Source: Antedon bifida (lineage: Eukaryota > Echinodermata > Crinoidea > Comatulida > Antedonidae). From it: a stretch of 64,000 bases of DNA. Location of the stretch: positions 2,668,501 through 2,732,500 of the forward strand of contig OY727094.1 of assembly GCA_963402885.1 (NCBI GenBank), in the 5' to 3' direction. The translations under genes were made by a program, and so were the position numbers. The notes beneath the pieces are model-generated. The model made no database searches. It saw only the letters and a program-made list of their open reading frames with translations, and had not been told where the DNA came from. Shown in pieces: positions 61,276-64,000 of this stretch (its first letter is position 1; each line of letters opens with the position of its first letter).

Positions 61276-63826
61276 ATGGCAGATCGTTGGGTTGGACGTG
61301 TGGCTTTGGTAACTGGTGCATCTGTAGGTATTGGTGCAGCTATCGCTAAAAAGTTAGTAAGTCATGGAATGAAGGTGGTTGGATGTGCGAACAATGGAGT
61401 CGATAAAGTCAAGGTAGGCTAGCATTTTAAGTACGCGTACTACTAGCTAGGCCTATACTACTATATCATAAATGTTATTATTTATATGAACCTTGATAAA
61501 TCGTTTAAATGTAGTTTAAACATAGTAGTAGTTCAGGAAGCCTTGTATTTTGTATTGGTGCTGTGCCAAGTATATATTTATTTAGAATAATAAATAACAA
61601 ATACTAGGCCTAAATAGGAATACTGGTACAGTACTGTACAATGATGAAACTATAGAAAAATATGTTATTTGTAAAATTTCAGTAAAATTTCTAATTATTG
61701 TTACATAAAAGGCAATTTCAGAAGAACTGAAATCCCAGAACGCCCCTGGTCTTCTCCATGCAGTGAAATGTGACGTTACTAAAGAGGATGAAATCTTAGC
61801 CATGTTTGCTGAAATCAAAGAGAAGTTTGGCGGAGTTGATGTCTGTGTTAACAACGCTGGACTTGGATTTGATTGTCCATTGATGTCCGGCAAGACCGAA
61901 CATTGGAGACACATGCTGGAGGTGAGTTAGAAATATTTTTAATTATTTCTTTTGAAATCTACCAAAAGTGTTCAGTACGGTTGAGCACTTTTTTACAGAG
62001 GCCTTTGAAAACCCAGAGATTGTTCCCTTTTCTTGTGGAAACTTTATTTCTTGTCATCACTGATGTTTAACTATTTTTTAGGTAAATGTGTTGGCTCTTG
62101 CGATCTGTACACGAGAATCTCTAAACCAAATGGCAGAGAGAGGCGTAGACGATGGCCATATATTCCACTTGAACAGGTTAGACGTAGAATCATGACAGCC
62201 AATTATATATCAAAGTGTCGAAAGTGTCACGATTAAGCCAAAAAAAATGAATGACATGGTTCTTAATCTAAACATATTCTCTCATCTTAACCAACTCTGG
62301 TGATATTTTTATTCTCTTATATTTTCACAAAGCAAGATTTTCCATAATGTTAATCTAAGATAGAGGGCAGTCTAAGATAGATGGCAGTTTAAGATAGAGG
62401 GCAGTCTTAGATAGACGGCAGTTTAAGATAGAGCGCAGTCTAAGATAGAGGGAAGTTTAAGATAAAGGGCAGTCTAAGATAGAGAGCAGTTTAAGATAGA
62501 GAGCAGTTTAAGATAGAGAGCAGTATTAGATAGAGGGCAGTTTAAGATAGGGGATAGTCTTAGATAGAAGGAAGTCTTAGATAGAGGGCAGTCTTAGATA
62601 GAGGGCAGTCTAAGATAGAGGGCAAGCCAGCAAAGTTTGCAACATACTTGCATCCTATGCTGACATTGTCGATTATGACCGGCTGAGCGATAAAAGTTGA
62701 CCAAAATCTTGCACCAACTTTTTTAAAGGTGCTGATGAGAACCATATAATTCAAACACTGAATAAATAGTAAATTGATGTTCTATTTGCCTTTTCAGTAC
62801 AAGTGGTCACCGTGTAGCAGGCTCAGGATTTTACTGCGGAACGAAGTATATGGTTACAGCAATGACAGAAGGACTTCGCCAGGAACTACGAAACAAGAAA
62901 TCTAACATCAGGATCACGGTAAGTTCTTTAGTGTTACATCAAGGGTCACTACACTTGGGGGGTTGCCTTACCCATTGGGAAAACCCACGTTACTTTTAGT
63001 TCTCTTTATCTTAATTAAAGTGCGTTTACACTAATAACTTTTATTTATTTATTATTATCAGAGTATTTCTCCAGGTATGGTTAAAACTGAGTTTGCAATA
63101 AGGATGAGAGGAGAAGAAAAAGGCAACGAAATATATAGCCGAATGAAGGTAAAACATTCTAAAGATTGAGGTAACAAGGCCATTGAGGGTCAGTCTCCCA
63201 GGCAATAGACCACTGATCTAGGCCCTCCATAGTGTACATCACATCATGGAGGTATAAAATAATAATGTTATACCTCCATGATCACATCTATGGGCTGTTG
63301 TATAGTGCTTAAATCTACTGTGTGTGCTTTGTTGTTGTAGAACTTAGAGGCGGATGACATTGCTAACTCCTTGATCCATGCATTGCATGCCCCTCCACAT
63401 TGTCAGGTAAGTTTGAACTAAGTTTATAGGAAGATATATTTAGTATCTCAAGTAATGTAATTAAGTTGATGGTAACATTAATGATTCATTCAAATTATGT
63501 AAAGAAGAGAGGGGGGGGCTTACCATGACCTTTGACCTTGACGACATAACGAGCTGCACCCACCCACCAAGTTTGAAGACAGATGTGGTGATATCAATGT
63601 CTACTAGATGTTCATTAATACACCCCAACTTACTCCATTTTATAGATAATGCTTTTTTACCTGCACACAATTTACAGTCTCTCAATTTATTGTTGTTAAC
63701 TTAGGGAGTGATATAAAAGGTATTTATAGTGGTCCTTAAGCTTAACTGGAAACTAAGGAACAATGTTTTATTTTTTGTTTACAGATTCATGATATAATTA
63801 TGCGACCAACAGAACAAAGGAGCTAA
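61276..63826 (+). CDS. DHRS11: DHRS11-like short-chain dehydrogenase/reductase, gene 4
   Basis: Seven exons: 61276-61413, 61712-61921, 62082-62176, 62798-62918, 63062-63148, 63341-63406 and 63785-63826 (759 nt, 252 aa). TGASVGIG, NNAG, catalytic Ser 148 (STSGH), Tyr 160 and Lys 164 (YCGTK); the Ser-Tyr spacing of 12 is the shortest of the four. STSGHRV resembles human DHRS11 (SMSGHRV) more than the other copies do, so this may be nearest to the ancestral active site. Exon 1 is almost the same as in genes 2 and 3. Intron 3 contains a 17-bp satellite. A poly(A) signal follows at 63928-63933. Confidence 0.94.
62345..62630. repeat. 17-bp satellite in intron 3 of gene 4
   Basis: About 16 copies of TAAGATAGAGGGCAGTC with variants (TTTAAG, TCTTAG, GAGAGC). 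Confidence 0.9.
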
Positions 63827-63927
63827 ACGGTTATTTATGACAGCATGATGGTGGTTGGCAAAATGTGCCCCAAAAATAACCTAAGCCAGATGAATTACTA
63901 TCTATCTATAATAGCCATTTTTGTAAG

Positions 63928-63933
63928 GCAATA
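63928..63933 (+). promoter_or_regulatory. Poly(A) signal of DHRS11-like gene 4
   Basis: AATAAA about 100 bases past the stop codon of gene 4, in a plain AT-rich 3' UTR. Confidence 0.6.
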
Positions 63934-64000
63934 AAATTAAATATAGATATTTTCATCCCAGTATTATATTGGATTTTATTAATTTTGCTTTCAATTTCAA

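Overview
This is a repeat-rich, AT-rich animal nuclear window with spliced genes: short exons, GT-AG introns and TIR or LINE debris everywhere. Gene content (a thioredoxin-like TXNDC17, tandem alpha-2,8-sialyltransferase-like genes, an SLC43A3-type transporter and a tandem DHRS11-like array) and the many MITEs suggest a marine invertebrate deuterostome, perhaps an echinoderm. That placement is inference; no sequence search was run. All exon models below were built by hand from splice sites, reading phase and remembered family motifs.

Layout. 189-1064 (-): complete 4-exon TXNDC17. 1.9-5.2 kb: a 21-bp minisatellite, 46-bp repeats derived from a MITE, a local duplication and a TTAA-bounded element. 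5.6-33.3 kb (-): a cluster of ST8Sia-type sialyltransferase copies in one orientation. Copy A (5627-9782, 333 aa) is intact. Copy B (11951-23325) is broken by a LINE inserted in its main catalytic exon, and its last exon is doubled by a 3,941-bp tandem duplication. Copy C (25356-28984) is open as a 3-exon gene. Copy D (29572-33264) keeps a promoter-proximal exon pair and a scrap of the last exon; its 5' exons could also splice in phase onto the catalytic exons of C. A 1.2-kb, 27-bp minisatellite sits inside D.

33.3-39.5 kb: no gene recognised; two TTAA-bounded elements and a SINE tail. 39569-45428 (+): complete 9-exon SLC43A3-like transporter (520 aa), with a hAT-type MITE, a 22-bp satellite and a tRNA-derived SINE in its introns. 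45.4-49.2 kb: MITEs only. 49189-63826 (+): four complete 7-exon DHRS11-like short-chain dehydrogenase genes in tandem with identical intron positions and phases.

The two tandem families do not form an obvious pathway together. The most interesting signals are the mosaic divergence of the DHRS11-like paralogues (nearly identical first exons, but a substrate loop between catalytic Ser and Tyr that changes in sequence and length) and the exon-level turnover in the sialyltransferase cluster.
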